From: Fibrobacter sp. UWB2
GTDB taxonomy: Bacteria; Fibrobacterota; Fibrobacteria; Fibrobacterales; Fibrobacteraceae
DNA: 64,000 nt
Direction of reading: 5' to 3'
NCBI RefSeq assembly: GCF_002210425.1
Contig: NZ_MWQK01000001.1
Coordinates: 124,001-188,000, forward strand
Position 1 is the stretch's first letter, and every line of letters begins with the position of its first letter. A model generated the notes under the pieces. It saw only the letters and a list, made by a program, of their open reading frames with translations, did no database searches and was not told the DNA's origin. The translations under genes and the position numbers were made by a program. Of the stretch, positions 42,429-52,422 are shown piece after piece.

Positions 42429-43493
42429 ATGGTTAAAAAGTTTTTGTTTTCGCTTGCTGTTTTGGGAGCGGTGTCTTTTGCTCAGGACCCGAACTTGCAT
42501 ATTTACCTCGCTTACGGGCAGTCCAATATGTCGGGGCAGGCGACTATTACGGATACGGACCGTCAAACGAATCCGCGTTTCTTGGTGTTACGTGCTGGGA
42601 ATCATTCCAACCAGAAAGTTGGTGAATTTTATCCGGCGGCACCTCCCATGGGTCATAGCGGTTCCAAGGTCGGCATTGTCGATTTCTTTGGTCGCAAAAT
42701 GATCAAGGAACTCCCGGATAGCATCACGGTGGCGGTCGCGAATGTGGCAATTGGCGGGCAGAGCATTGACCTGTTCGATAAAGACCGCAATGCGGCTTAT
42801 GTGCAGAATGCCAAAAACAAGAACGATACTTGGTGGATTCAGTATCTGAATGAATACGGTGGCGATGTGCACAAGCGCATTGTCGAAATGGGTAAAATTG
42901 CAAAGCAAAAGGGCGTCATCAAGGGATTCCTTTTCCACCAGGGCGAAGCGGATTACCAGATGAAGGACTGGCCCGAACGCGTCAAGAAGGTTTATGACCA
43001 GTTCATTGAAGAACTGGAACTCGACCCGGAAAAAACTCCGATTTTGCTTGGGGAGCTTGCGCCTACGGGTGATTTGGGCTGGCGAAACGATGCGGTGAAA
43101 GAGGCGGCGGACTTGATTCCGAATGGCTATGTGATTTCGGCTCAGGGGTGCCCTGCGATTAAGGAACCGAGCTATACGCTCCATTTCACTCGCGATGGAT
43201 ACCAGACATTGGGCGAACGCTATGCGGAAAAGATGCTTGAATTGCTCAAGGCTCAGGAACCGGCTCCAGATTCATCTAAAACGGATTCCTCGAAGGTCGC
43301 GCCTTCTGATTCGATAGGTCGTGATTCTACTGCTTCGGATAGTACAAACGCTATTCGCAATTCGGCTGTTGCGCGTGCTGTGGAATCGCATTTACCGAGA
43401 CTTTTCTACGATGTTCGCGAACATAGTTTGTTTGTTCGATTCAAGAAAAACGGTGTAGAACATCGTTATCGTTTGACCGGACGGAAAGAGTAG
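42429..43493 (+). CDS. CE6-family acetyl(xylan) esterase
   Basis: 354 residues. A signal peptide (FLFSLAVLGAVSFA) is followed by an SGNH-like esterase. Catalytic Ser32 sits in YGQSNMSGQ. HQGE (170-173) supports the oxyanion site. LHFTRDGY (His252) supplies the catalytic His. CE6 enzymes deacetylate xylan, and F. succinogenes has known CE6 esterases (Axe6 type). The C-terminal tail (about 275-354) has a Ser/Asp/Lys-rich linker and then a small beta region (FYDVREHSLFVRF) that may bind substrate. AATTGG-type ribosome sequence is weak. It follows the HEXXH gene after a terminator. Confidence 0.85.
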   Translation: MVKKFLFSLAVLGAVSFAQDPNLHIYLAYGQSNMSGQATITDTDRQTNPRFLVLRAGNHSNQKVGEFYPAAPPMGHSGSKVGIVDFFGRKMIKELPDSITVAVANVAIGGQSIDLFDKDRNAAYVQNAKNKNDTWWIQYLNEYGGDVHKRIVEMGKIAKQKGVIKGFLFHQGEADYQMKDWPERVKKVYDQFIEELELDPEKTPILLGELAPTGDLGWRNDAVKEAADLIPNGYVISAQGCPAIKEPSYTLHFTRDGYQTLGERYAEKMLELLKAQEPAPDSSKTDSSKVAPSDSIGRDSTASDSTNAIRNSAVARAVESHLPRLFYDVREHSLFVRFKKNGVEHRYRLTGRKE

Positions 43494-43513
43494 AATTTAT
43501 ATTTTAGAGTGTT

Positions 43514-44395
43514 ATGGTCTCTAAAATATTTGAAAAAATGTCCGTTTTTTTGCTTTTGGCGTTTTCGCTCTCGTTTTCTTGCGATGGAAGGTCGTCGTGC
43601 GAAGGTGGCTGCGCCATTTTCCTCAATATTCTTGATTTGAAAAATAATCCGAAAATGGCGGAATTGTTTGCGTCCATTGATGATTCTCTATATGCAAGGA
43701 AGATGAATCATAAATATCAAGACCCGGAACCCGATGGCTTGGCGGGATTGTGCGGATGCGATCCCGGTGGAATCTTTTTGGAATCGCGTCATGTTGATTT
43801 GATGGATTCCGGCTGGCATTTCAACAGTTGCGGAAATCCTGATTCTATAGTCAAGTTGCAAACTTATAGCAGTTCTATACCTGAGGAAAATTACATTGTA
43901 GAAAGTAATTCTGTCTTGTCGCGTAATATTGAAACTTTGAAAAGGTTCCTCAAGGATGATGGTTGCATTGTTGATTCCGTTTATGAAATTTCAGCAGCGG
44001 AGTTGACTCCTGAAAATGCTAAAAAGGGAATTTATGCGACTTCGATAAATGTCCTTAATAGAGATGTTGTTGTCCCTAAAAATGTGAGAGTTCTAAAAAC
44101 GTACCATCCCAATGGAAAACTGGCGCAGAAAATTCAGTTTGAACAAGGTAAACGTAATGGAACTGAAATGCGTTATTTTCCGCATGGGAAAAAATACAAG
44201 GTGACAAATTTTAAAAATGGATTGCGCCACGGAACTGAAATTGAATATGATGAGTCCGGTTACAAAAAGTATGAAGAGCCTTATAGGAACGGAAAATTAC
44301 ACGGCATAAAAAAGTACTACGATGAAAAAGGACGAATTTGGTCAAAACAGAAATATGTGGATGATGTAGAAATTTCTTCGGAACGGGTAAATTAA
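43514..44395 (+). CDS. lipoprotein with MORN-type repeats
   Basis: 293 residues. The N-terminal signal (about 1-24) ends in a lipobox SFSC, and Cys residues recur in the next 60 residues (CDGRSSCEGGC, CGCDPGG). The C-terminal third (about 195-285) consists of short MORN/YwqK-type repeats: YHPNGKLAQKIQFEQGKRNG, YFPHGKKYKVTNFKNGLRHG, YDESGYKKYEEPYRNGKLHG. Such repeats are annotated as toxin-antitoxin 'YwqK antitoxin' but no toxin partner is visible. It is 21 nt after the esterase gene and may be co-transcribed. Confidence 0.7.
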   Translation: MVSKIFEKMSVFLLLAFSLSFSCDGRSSCEGGCAIFLNILDLKNNPKMAELFASIDDSLYARKMNHKYQDPEPDGLAGLCGCDPGGIFLESRHVDLMDSGWHFNSCGNPDSIVKLQTYSSSIPEENYIVESNSVLSRNIETLKRFLKDDGCIVDSVYEISAAELTPENAKKGIYATSINVLNRDVVVPKNVRVLKTYHPNGKLAQKIQFEQGKRNGTEMRYFPHGKKYKVTNFKNGLRHGTEIEYDESGYKKYEEPYRNGKLHGIKKYYDEKGRIWSKQKYVDDVEISSERVN

Positions 44396-44410
44396 TAAAG
44401 AATATACAGA

Positions 44411-44436
44411 AAAACGCCCAGCGAGTGCTGGACGTT
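44411..44436 (-). terminator. terminator of trpB2
   Basis: AACGcCCAGC and GCTGGaCGTT around GAGT; the minus strand continues TTTTTCTG. Confidence 0.75.
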
Positions 44437-44489
44437 TCTGCTTAATGTCTTTAGATCATCACGTGATGCCTTGCGGCATCTCGTTGAAA

Positions 44490-45875
44490 TTAGCCTTCGA
44501 CCTTCGGAAGCTGGGCGAGACTCTTCGCGATGTCTTCATCCGTCGGGATGTAGTCGCTCATTTCGCCGTCGTTGAACTTCTGGTAAGCAACCATGTCGAA
44601 GTAACCCGTGCCAGTGAGGCCGAACACGATGTTCTTGGCCTGGCCGGATTCCTTGCACTTGAGAGCTTCGTCAATTGTAGCGCGAATGGCGTGGCTGGAT
44701 TCCGGAGCCGGGAGGATACCTTCGGTCTGGGCGAAGAGCTTTGCTGCTTCGAAGACCTTAGTTTGTTCGACAGACGTTGCACGCATGAGGCCCTGATCGT
44801 AAAGTTCAGAGAGAATGCTGCTCATACCGTGGTAGCGGAGGCCACCAGCATGGTTTGCAGACGGGATGAAGCTAGAACCGAGGGTGTACATCTTGGCGAG
44901 CGGGCAAACCTTACCGGTATCGCAGAAGTCGTAAGCGTACTTACCGCGAGTGAAGCTCGGGCAGCTTGCCGGTTCCACAGCGAGAATATCGTAGTCGGCT
45001 TCGCCACGGAGCTTTTCACCGATGAACGGGCTCACGAGACCACCGAGGTTAGAACCACCGCCAGCGCAACCGATGATGAGGTCGGCCTTCACGCCAATCT
45101 TGTCGAGTGCGGCCTTTGTTTCGAGACCGATGACGGACTGGTGGAGGAGCACCTGGTTCAGCACGGAACCGAGAACGTAGCGGTAACCCGGCTGCTTCAC
45201 AGCGGCTTCCACAGCTTCGGAAATGGCGCAACCAAGGCTACCCGTGGTGCCCGGGAATTCGGCGTTGATCTTGCGGCCGATGTCGGTCGTCATGGACGGG
45301 GACGGGGTGACGGATGCACCGTAGGTGCGCATCACTTCGCGGCGGAACGGCTTCTGTTCGTAAGAAACCTTCACCATGTAAACCTGGCAGTCCAGTCCGA
45401 AGAAGGCGCTGGACATAGAAAGTGCTGTACCCCACTGGCCTGCACCCGTTTCAGTCGTCACGCCCTTGAGGCCCTGCTTCTTAGCGTAGTAGGCCTGAGC
45501 GATAGCGGAGTTGAGCTTGTGGCTGCCCGAGGTGTTGTTTCCTTCGAACTTGTAGTAGATGTGTGCCGGAGTGCCGAGCGCCTGTTCCAAGAAGTAAGCG
45601 CGAACGAGCGGAGACGGACGGTACATCTTATAGAACGTGCGGATGTCTTCCGGAATTTCGATGTAAGCGGTATCGTTATCGAGTTCCTGCTTGATGAGTT
45701 CATCGCAGAAAACTGGCTGCAGGTCTTCGAAAGTCACCGGCTTGCCGGTACCTGGGTTCAGAAGCGGAGCGGGCTTCTTCTTCATGTCGGCGCGGACGTT
45801 ATACCATGCCTTCGGAAGTTCATCTTCGTGGAGATAAGTCTTGACCTGACCATCGATCTTGAGCGAGTTTCTCAT
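44490..45875 (-). CDS. trpB: TrpB2-type tryptophan synthase beta chain
   Basis: 461 residues, longer than TrpB1 (about 400) as expected for TrpB2. The PLP lysine lies in GNNTSGSHKLNSA. Other TrpB blocks are TETGAGQWG, GCAGGGSNLGG and PAPESSHA. It catalyses tryptophan formation from indole and serine. The N-terminal ~45 residues match the TrpB2 extension. No trpA or trp operon is nearby; TrpB2 is thought to salvage indole. A TAAATTTG promoter box lies 34 nt upstream. Confidence 0.9.
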   Translation of the reverse strand: MRNSLKIDGQVKTYLHEDELPKAWYNVRADMKKKPAPLLNPGTGKPVTFEDLQPVFCDELIKQELDNDTAYIEIPEDIRTFYKMYRPSPLVRAYFLEQALGTPAHIYYKFEGNNTSGSHKLNSAIAQAYYAKKQGLKGVTTETGAGQWGTALSMSSAFFGLDCQVYMVKVSYEQKPFRREVMRTYGASVTPSPSMTTDIGRKINAEFPGTTGSLGCAISEAVEAAVKQPGYRYVLGSVLNQVLLHQSVIGLETKAALDKIGVKADLIIGCAGGGSNLGGLVSPFIGEKLRGEADYDILAVEPASCPSFTRGKYAYDFCDTGKVCPLAKMYTLGSSFIPSANHAGGLRYHGMSSILSELYDQGLMRATSVEQTKVFEAAKLFAQTEGILPAPESSHAIRATIDEALKCKESGQAKNIVFGLTGTGYFDMVAYQKFNDGEMSDYIPTDEDIAKSLAQLPKVEG

Positions 45876-45895
45876 TTTTAATTCCTTTATGTGCT

Positions 45896-45917
45896 GTAGC
45901 GGGGTGCTACAAATTTA
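45896..45917 (-). promoter_or_regulatory. trpB2 promoter and 5' hairpin
   Basis: TAAATTTG (45917-45910) on the minus strand is directly followed by GTAGCACCCCGCTAC, a hairpin at or just after the expected start of transcription. It may stabilise the mRNA. Confidence 0.45.
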
Positions 45918-46003
45918 TGCGCAAAATATACGAAAAGTGAGGAATGTTGGCAGAGGAAAAATCTATATTTACCATATCACCATCATAAACATTAGGAGCT
46001 CCT

Positions 46004-47342
<1,339 letters not shown>

Positions 47343-47363
47343 ATTTTTTTATAAATTGAAAGT

Positions 47364-48326
47364 ATGCTAGAATTTCGAATTCCAGAACTTTCAGATCGAG
47401 AAAATGCGGCGAGGGCGGTGGCTGAATCCGGTTATATCGGGAGTGATGCTGCGTTTGCAAGCCTTTTCTTGTGGCGCAAAAAATACGGCACACTGATGGC
47501 GTTACAAAATGGTTTCCTCTTCCGCTATTATCAAGGCGAGGGGAGCCGTCGCGGTTACGCATTCCCGCTTGGGGCCGAAGACCCGCGTGAAGCGCTTGAC
47601 GCCATTGTTCAAGATGCGAAAGAATCGGGACGTCCGTTGGAATTCTGCTTGGTTGATGAAACTCGTGCGCATATCCTTTGGGATTATTTTAAGAAGTCCA
47701 TCCAGTTTGTAAATGACCGTGGCGATAGCGATTACATTTATTCTGCGGAAAGTCTTGCGACTCTTGCTGGAAATACGTATCGCAAAAAGCGAAACCATAT
47801 TTCGAAATTCAACCGTTCGTATGAACATTATGAACTGCGCGAAATTACCGCTGATAACTATGCGGATGCTCTCGAAGTTGAGAAAAAGTGGCTGCAAAAT
47901 TCTATGTCGGGCGATGAGCCTTGTGAACCGACATGCGAATGCGAAGAAGCTGCTTGGGCAGAACGGTCTACAGATGAAAAGTCGCGTATGGCTGAGCTTT
48001 GTGCAATAGAAGAAGCGCTTAAGAATTTTGATGCGCTTGGCTTGAAAGGCGCAATCCTTTATGTGAATAATGCTCCTGTTGGCATGACAATCGCTTCTGA
48101 AATTGCTCCCGGTGTCTGGGATGTCCATTTCGAGAAGGTCATTGGTGAGTATGCGGATAATGGCGGCTATGCCGTTATCAATAAAATGTTTGCAGAAACG
48201 CTTACTGGTGTAAAACTTATCAATCGCGAAGAAGATATCAATATCGAAGGACTCCGCAAGGCAAAACTTTCGTATTACCCGCTTATTATTTTGGATAAAT
48301 GCCATGCTCTCCAAAGTGCTTTCTAA
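47364..48326 (+). CDS. DUF2156 family protein (phosphatidylglycerol lysyltransferase C-domain-like)
   Basis: 320 residues. The DUF2156 layout: an N-terminal lobe (SDAAFASLFLWRKKYG, then FLFRYYQGEG) and a GNAT-like C-terminal lobe (DYIYSAESLATLAGNTYRKKRNHISKF, then LKGAILYVNNAPVGMTI, and GGYAVINKMFAETL). It relates to MprF's cytosolic domain, which transfers an aminoacyl group to lipid, but the membrane part is missing, so the substrate is unknown. No good ribosome site. It is 21 nt after tgt and overlaps the YkgJ-like gene by 23 nt. Confidence 0.85.
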   Translation: MLEFRIPELSDRENAARAVAESGYIGSDAAFASLFLWRKKYGTLMALQNGFLFRYYQGEGSRRGYAFPLGAEDPREALDAIVQDAKESGRPLEFCLVDETRAHILWDYFKKSIQFVNDRGDSDYIYSAESLATLAGNTYRKKRNHISKFNRSYEHYELREITADNYADALEVEKKWLQNSMSGDEPCEPTCECEEAAWAERSTDEKSRMAELCAIEEALKNFDALGLKGAILYVNNAPVGMTIASEIAPGVWDVHFEKVIGEYADNGGYAVINKMFAETLTGVKLINREEDINIEGLRKAKLSYYPLIILDKCHALQSAF

Positions 48327-48813
48327 ATCATCTTGCGCATCGTGTAAGTTTTGCTGTTCCTTTAGGCGAAAGAGCCTTTGGGAAACACCTCTTTTTCCGC
48401 ATGATATTGCAGAAAAATTAAGTCGCGAAAATGAATATGGTGTGGTGGGCGAGTTCCGCATGTCTCAAACGGTGCAGGGAGTGCGCTTTGGCCGCTTGAT
48501 TCTCGAAAATAATTATCGTACGGATGATCCCGAAGAAGAAGTGCCTTGCACATTCTTGGATCCGCAAAAAGGTTGCATTTTGAAGGGTGAAGACAAACCG
48601 TTTGATTGCAGTATTTGGCCTCTTAGAATCATGGATAAGAACGGTGAACTTGTTATTGCGCTTACGCCTACGTGTCCAACAATTGGAGCAACGCCGGGTA
48701 GAAATCTTGTGGATCTCGTAAAATCGGGTCTTGGTGAAAAAATTTACGAGTATGCCAAAATACACCCCTACATTATCAAGGAATACCGTGAGGGCTTTCC
48801 GATTATCGGGTAG
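48304..48813 (+). CDS. YkgJ-family zinc/iron-chelating domain protein
   Basis: 169 residues. The N-terminal Cys cluster CASCKFCC, a later CTF and GCILKGEDKPFDCSIWPL match the Cys-rich YkgJ (UPF0153) pattern. Such domains bind a metal or Fe-S cluster; function unknown. It is translationally coupled to the DUF2156 gene (23-nt overlap), so the two may act together. It is not part of the following heme operon, which has its own promoter. Confidence 0.75.
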   Translation: MLSKVLSKSSCASCKFCCSFRRKSLWETPLFPHDIAEKLSRENEYGVVGEFRMSQTVQGVRFGRLILENNYRTDDPEEEVPCTFLDPQKGCILKGEDKPFDCSIWPLRIMDKNGELVIALTPTCPTIGATPGRNLVDLVKSGLGEKIYEYAKIHPYIIKEYREGFPIIG

Positions 48814-48897
48814 AAATTTGGGTCATGTAATATTTTTTTGAATCAAAAAACATAAATATGGATACTTGTGGATGGCGGATTGCTGTCAGATTATTTC

Positions 48898-48905
48898 TAT
48901 TTTTG
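48898..48905 (+). promoter_or_regulatory. TAnnTTTG promoter of the ahb/hem operon
   Basis: TATTTTTG, 45 nt before the ahbC ATG, with a GGAAG site between. Confidence 0.5.
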
Positions 48906-48950
48906 GCTTATTCTTTGTAGTCGTTGTTTTAGTGTTTTTGGAAGACCCTG

Positions 48951-50123
48951 ATGATCAGTATTACTAAGCTTTTGATGGACTCCCCGAATTTTGGGGATTC
49001 TCTTCGTTATCAACCTCATGCGCACAAGGCGACAAATGGTGTGGGCGCAGGACGTGGCCCGGTGGTGGTGTGGAACTGCACCAAGACTTGCAACCTGAAG
49101 TGTGTGCATTGCTATGCCCGTTCAGAGGCAATCAAGTACCAGAACGAACTTACGCACGAAGAGGGAATCAAGCTTATTGATCAGCTTGCGGATTTCCATG
49201 TCCCGGTGATTTTGTTCAGCGGTGGCGAACCGCTTTTGCGCCCGGACTTTTTTGAACTCGCAAACTATGCGGCAAGCAAGGGCATCCGCCCGACGATTTC
49301 GACGAACGGCACCTGCATCACGCCGGATGTGGCTCAGAAGCTCAAGGCGATGGGCGTTGGCTATGTGGGCATCAGCTTGGATGGTTGCGAAGAAACTCAC
49401 GACAAGTTCCGCGGCAAGCAGGGCGCGTACCAGATGGCTTTGCGTGGAATCCGCAATTGTGTGGCGACGGGCCAGAAGGTTGGACTCCGCTTCACGATTA
49501 CAAAGTACAACTATCAAGACCTGAACGCTATTTTCGATTTGCTCGAAGCGGAAAACATTGATAGAGTTTGTTTCTATCACCTTGTCTATAGCGGTCGCGG
49601 AAGCGCAATGGTCGATAACGACTTGAATCATGAAGAAAGTCGCAAAGTGATGGACTTGATTATTGACCGCACGTTGGACTTTAAGAAGCGCGGTGTGAAC
49701 AAAGAAATTTTGACGGTCGATAACCATGCCGATGCCGTTTATCTGTACCAGCGCATGAAGCGTGAAGACCCGGAACGCGCCGAAAAGATTTTGGATTTGA
49801 TTAAGATGAACGGTGGCAACCGCAGTGGCATGGCATTTGGCAATATCGATAGCATCGGTAATGTGCATCCGGACCAGTTTACGCAATATATCACGCTTGG
49901 TAACGTTCGCGAACGCAGTTTCGGAGACATTTGGACAGACTTGTCAAATCCGATTATGGCTGGCCTCAAGAACCGCAAACCGCTTTTGAAGGGGCGTTGT
50001 CCGAAGTGTGCTTACTTGAATTTGTGCAACGGCAATTTCCGCACGCGTGCCGAAGCCGTTACTGGTGACTTCTGGGCTGAAGATCCGGCTTGCTATTTGA
50101 CGGATGAGGAAATTGGGCTGTAA
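48951..50123 (+). CDS. ahbC: radical SAM enzyme AhbC/NirJ type (siroheme to heme route)
   Basis: 390 residues. The N-terminus MISITKLLMDSPNFGDSLRYQ and VVVWNCTKTCNLKCVHCYARS are typical of NirJ/AhbC. The radical-SAM cluster cysteines are Cys47, Cys51 and Cys54 (C-NLK-C-VH-C). A C-terminal SPASM-like site is CPKCAYLNLCNGN. AhbC removes two acetate side chains from 12,18-didecarboxysiroheme to give iron-coproporphyrin III. NirJ acts in heme d1 synthesis and is similar, but no other d1 genes are here. GGAAG precedes the ATG, and the next gene overlaps by 20 nt. Confidence 0.9.
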   Translation: MISITKLLMDSPNFGDSLRYQPHAHKATNGVGAGRGPVVVWNCTKTCNLKCVHCYARSEAIKYQNELTHEEGIKLIDQLADFHVPVILFSGGEPLLRPDFFELANYAASKGIRPTISTNGTCITPDVAQKLKAMGVGYVGISLDGCEETHDKFRGKQGAYQMALRGIRNCVATGQKVGLRFTITKYNYQDLNAIFDLLEAENIDRVCFYHLVYSGRGSAMVDNDLNHEESRKVMDLIIDRTLDFKKRGVNKEILTVDNHADAVYLYQRMKREDPERAEKILDLIKMNGGNRSGMAFGNIDSIGNVHPDQFTQYITLGNVRERSFGDIWTDLSNPIMAGLKNRKPLLKGRCPKCAYLNLCNGNFRTRAEAVTGDFWAEDPACYLTDEEIGL

Positions 50124-51132
50124 CGCCTCTCGCGATGTGCCGCAAATGCTGAGTCAAAAACTTCTCGCGATTATTCAAGACGGCTTTCCGTTAGTGGAAC
50201 GCCCGTATAAAGCGCTTGCGGAAATGTTGAACGTTTCAGAACAAGACGTTTTTGATGAAGTTGAGAAAATGCGCGCTTCTGGCGTAATTCGCCGTATTGG
50301 AGGCGTGTACGATTCCAAAAAACTCGGCTTTATTTCAAGGCTTTGTGCAGGGAAAGTACCTGCTTCGTCGCTTGATTTTTCGGCAGAACCGCATTCGCAA
50401 ACGCCGATGGAAAAGTTCGCTGCAGTCGTGATGAACGAACCTGCGATTACGCACAATTATATCCGCAGTCACGAATACAATGTTTGGTTTACGGTCATTG
50501 TCGAAAATGAATCCGCAATCCAAACGGTTGTTGACCGAGTTTGTTCAGAAACTGATTTGCACGATGTTCATGTCCTCACCGCCACGAAGAAGTATAAAAT
50601 CAATACGGTGATGGGGAAGGGGGCTGGCGCACCTTCTAAAAACGTCTTTGCGAGCGCCGTGCGGCAATCCCCTGAGAACGCGTTAACAGAAGCTGACCGT
50701 ACCCGAATCCACATCGCTTGTGACGACATTCCGCATTCTCTCACTCCGTTTAAGGACTGGGGCGTTTCTTGCGATGAACTTCGCGAAGACATTGCTGCAA
50801 AACGCATGCGTCGCTTTGGAGCAATCCTCCGTCATCAAGATGCGGGTTTCCCATGCAATGCGATGGTCTGCTTTATGTTGGACGAGGGAACGCTCGCAAA
50901 TTCGGAAAGTGCGGGTTCTCTACTTGCAAAAAAACATTACGTGTCGCATTGTTACGAGCGTCCGTCTTTTGAAAATTTTCCGTACAACTTGTATGCAATG
51001 ATGCATGCGCAGACGCCCGAAGAATTGAACGGCTATATCAAGGAATCCGTGGCTTTGCTTGATAATCTGGAATACGTCGTTCTCCATTCGCTCAAGGAAC
51101 TCAAGAAAACGAGCTTTAGATTTTTTGCGTAG
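50104..51132 (+). CDS. ahbAB: siroheme decarboxylase, AhbA-AhbB fusion
   Basis: 342 residues with two Lrp/AsnC-type domains in one chain. Domain 1 (about 15-165) has ALAEMLNVSEQDVFDEVEKMRASGVIRRIGGVYDSKKLGF. Domain 2 (about 190-340) has VSCDELREDIAAKRMRRFGAILRHQDAGFPCNAM. AhbA and AhbB are normally two proteins forming a heterodimer that decarboxylates siroheme at C12 and C18; here they are covalently joined. The start at 50104 overlaps ahbC, which favours coupled translation; a later ATG (50146) is possible. Confidence 0.88.
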   Translation: MRKLGCNASRDVPQMLSQKLLAIIQDGFPLVERPYKALAEMLNVSEQDVFDEVEKMRASGVIRRIGGVYDSKKLGFISRLCAGKVPASSLDFSAEPHSQTPMEKFAAVVMNEPAITHNYIRSHEYNVWFTVIVENESAIQTVVDRVCSETDLHDVHVLTATKKYKINTVMGKGAGAPSKNVFASAVRQSPENALTEADRTRIHIACDDIPHSLTPFKDWGVSCDELREDIAAKRMRRFGAILRHQDAGFPCNAMVCFMLDEGTLANSESAGSLLAKKHYVSHCYERPSFENFPYNLYAMMHAQTPEELNGYIKESVALLDNLEYVVLHSLKELKKTSFRFFA

Positions 51133-51144
51133 TCCAATCTTTTC

Positions 51145-51152
51145 TATCTTTG
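51145..51152 (+). promoter_or_regulatory. TAnnTTTG box 4 nt before hemA
   Basis: TATCTTTG followed by GGCT and ATG. Confidence 0.5.
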
Positions 51153-51156
51153 GGCT

Positions 51157-52410
51157 ATGCGCAAAATTTACATGGCAGGCATGAGCCACAAGGTGGCTGA
51201 AATCGCGATTCGCGAAAAGTTTTATATCCCGATGGATGTAAAGACCGAGGCGTTGACGCATTCTCCGTTTGATGAACTTTTGATTTTGGCAACGTGTAAC
51301 CGCACGGAAGTCTATGTGGCGAGCGACCGCGAAATCACTGATGGTGAACTCGTTCGTTATGTGTGTGGACTTGCCCGTCAAGATTACGATGATTTTGCGA
51401 AGTTCTTTTATTTTAAGTCGGGTGACGATGTTGCTCACCATGTGATGAACGTGTGTGCCGGGCTTGATTCTGTCGCTATGGGTGAGGATCAGATTTTGCA
51501 CCAGATTGGTCGTGCGTACGAAACGGCGCACCAGCTGAATGCGACTGGCAATACGCTGAACAAGCTTTTCCAGAGTGCAATTCATACGACGAAGCGCATC
51601 AAGACCGAGACGAACTTGAGCAAGCTCAGTTGCAACATTCCGTTCTTGGCGATGAAACAAGTGCAGAAAACTTTTGACGATCTTGAAAATCGTACCGTGT
51701 ATATCGTAGGGCTTGGCGAAATGGGTTCGCTGATGCTCAAGTATGTACAAGAGAATACGACCAAGATTTTTGCAAGTAGCAAGACTTTTGCAAATGCCGA
51801 AAAATTTGCAGATGTGCTTACGCCTGTGAAATTCGAAGACCGCTACGAAGTCCTTGGCAAGTGCGATGTCGTGATTCTCTGCAGCGCTTGCCAAGAACCG
51901 ATTGTCACGAAAGATGAATTTGTTAAGGCTGTTCAGGTTGCAGATTCCATCGATGTCCCATCAAAGCGCCTTGTCGTTGACCTCGCGAATCCGCGCAATG
52001 CTGAAGCTTCTATTGGCGAACTTCCGGGCGTTGAATACGTTTGCGTTGATGACCTTGAAAAGATCGTTTCTGAAAATCGTCGCTTGCGCATGATTGAACT
52101 TGATGCCGCGCAGAAAATCTTGAAAGAAGGTCTCGATGAATTTTTGCATTGGAACCGCATGGATGAGGTCTCCAAGCAAATTCATTTGCATGCCGAAAAA
52201 ATGCTTACGACGGCAAATGAAGAATCTGAAAAGTTATTGCGCTCTATGCCGGAACTTTCGGAAGATGATCGCCACCGCATCCAGATGATGTACGAACGCT
52301 TTGCGAAGAAAATGGCAAATGACTTTTTGTATAAAGTTAAGGCTGAAAATTCACCCGAAGATGTGCAGGTTTTCCTGAAGTGCTTGAATTCAAAATCTCC
52401 TAGGAATTAG
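51157..52410 (+). CDS. hemA: glutamyl-tRNA reductase
   Basis: 417 residues. Catalytic Cys47 lies in ATCNRTE, and the tRNA-binding and NADPH blocks read GLDSVAMGEDQIL, SNLSKLSC... and VYIVGLGEMGS. The reductase makes glutamate-1-semialdehyde from glutamyl-tRNA. A TATCTTTG box 4 nt before the ATG could start a leaderless transcript even though it lies only 24 nt behind ahbAB. It precedes hemC by 12 nt. Confidence 0.95.
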   Translation: MRKIYMAGMSHKVAEIAIREKFYIPMDVKTEALTHSPFDELLILATCNRTEVYVASDREITDGELVRYVCGLARQDYDDFAKFFYFKSGDDVAHHVMNVCAGLDSVAMGEDQILHQIGRAYETAHQLNATGNTLNKLFQSAIHTTKRIKTETNLSKLSCNIPFLAMKQVQKTFDDLENRTVYIVGLGEMGSLMLKYVQENTTKIFASSKTFANAEKFADVLTPVKFEDRYEVLGKCDVVILCSACQEPIVTKDEFVKAVQVADSIDVPSKRLVVDLANPRNAEASIGELPGVEYVCVDDLEKIVSENRRLRMIELDAAQKILKEGLDEFLHWNRMDEVSKQIHLHAEKMLTTANEESEKLLRSMPELSEDDRHRIQMMYERFAKKMANDFLYKVKAENSPEDVQVFLKCLNSKSPRN

Positions 52411-52422
52411 AGGAGGCTTGCT

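Noticed and set aside
43514-44395. Toxin-antitoxin system (YwqK antitoxin)
   Set aside because: The MORN-type repeats would match the label, but there is no toxin partner and the protein has a lipoprotein signal, so an envelope role is more likely.
44445-45881. 478-codon plus-strand ORF opposite trpB2
   Set aside because: Shadow of the TrpB2 gene; no signature, no ribosome site. TrpB2 motifs on the minus strand are unambiguous.
45876-46003. trp attenuator or T-box upstream of trpB2
   Set aside because: No run of Trp codons, no leader peptide and no T-box sequence.
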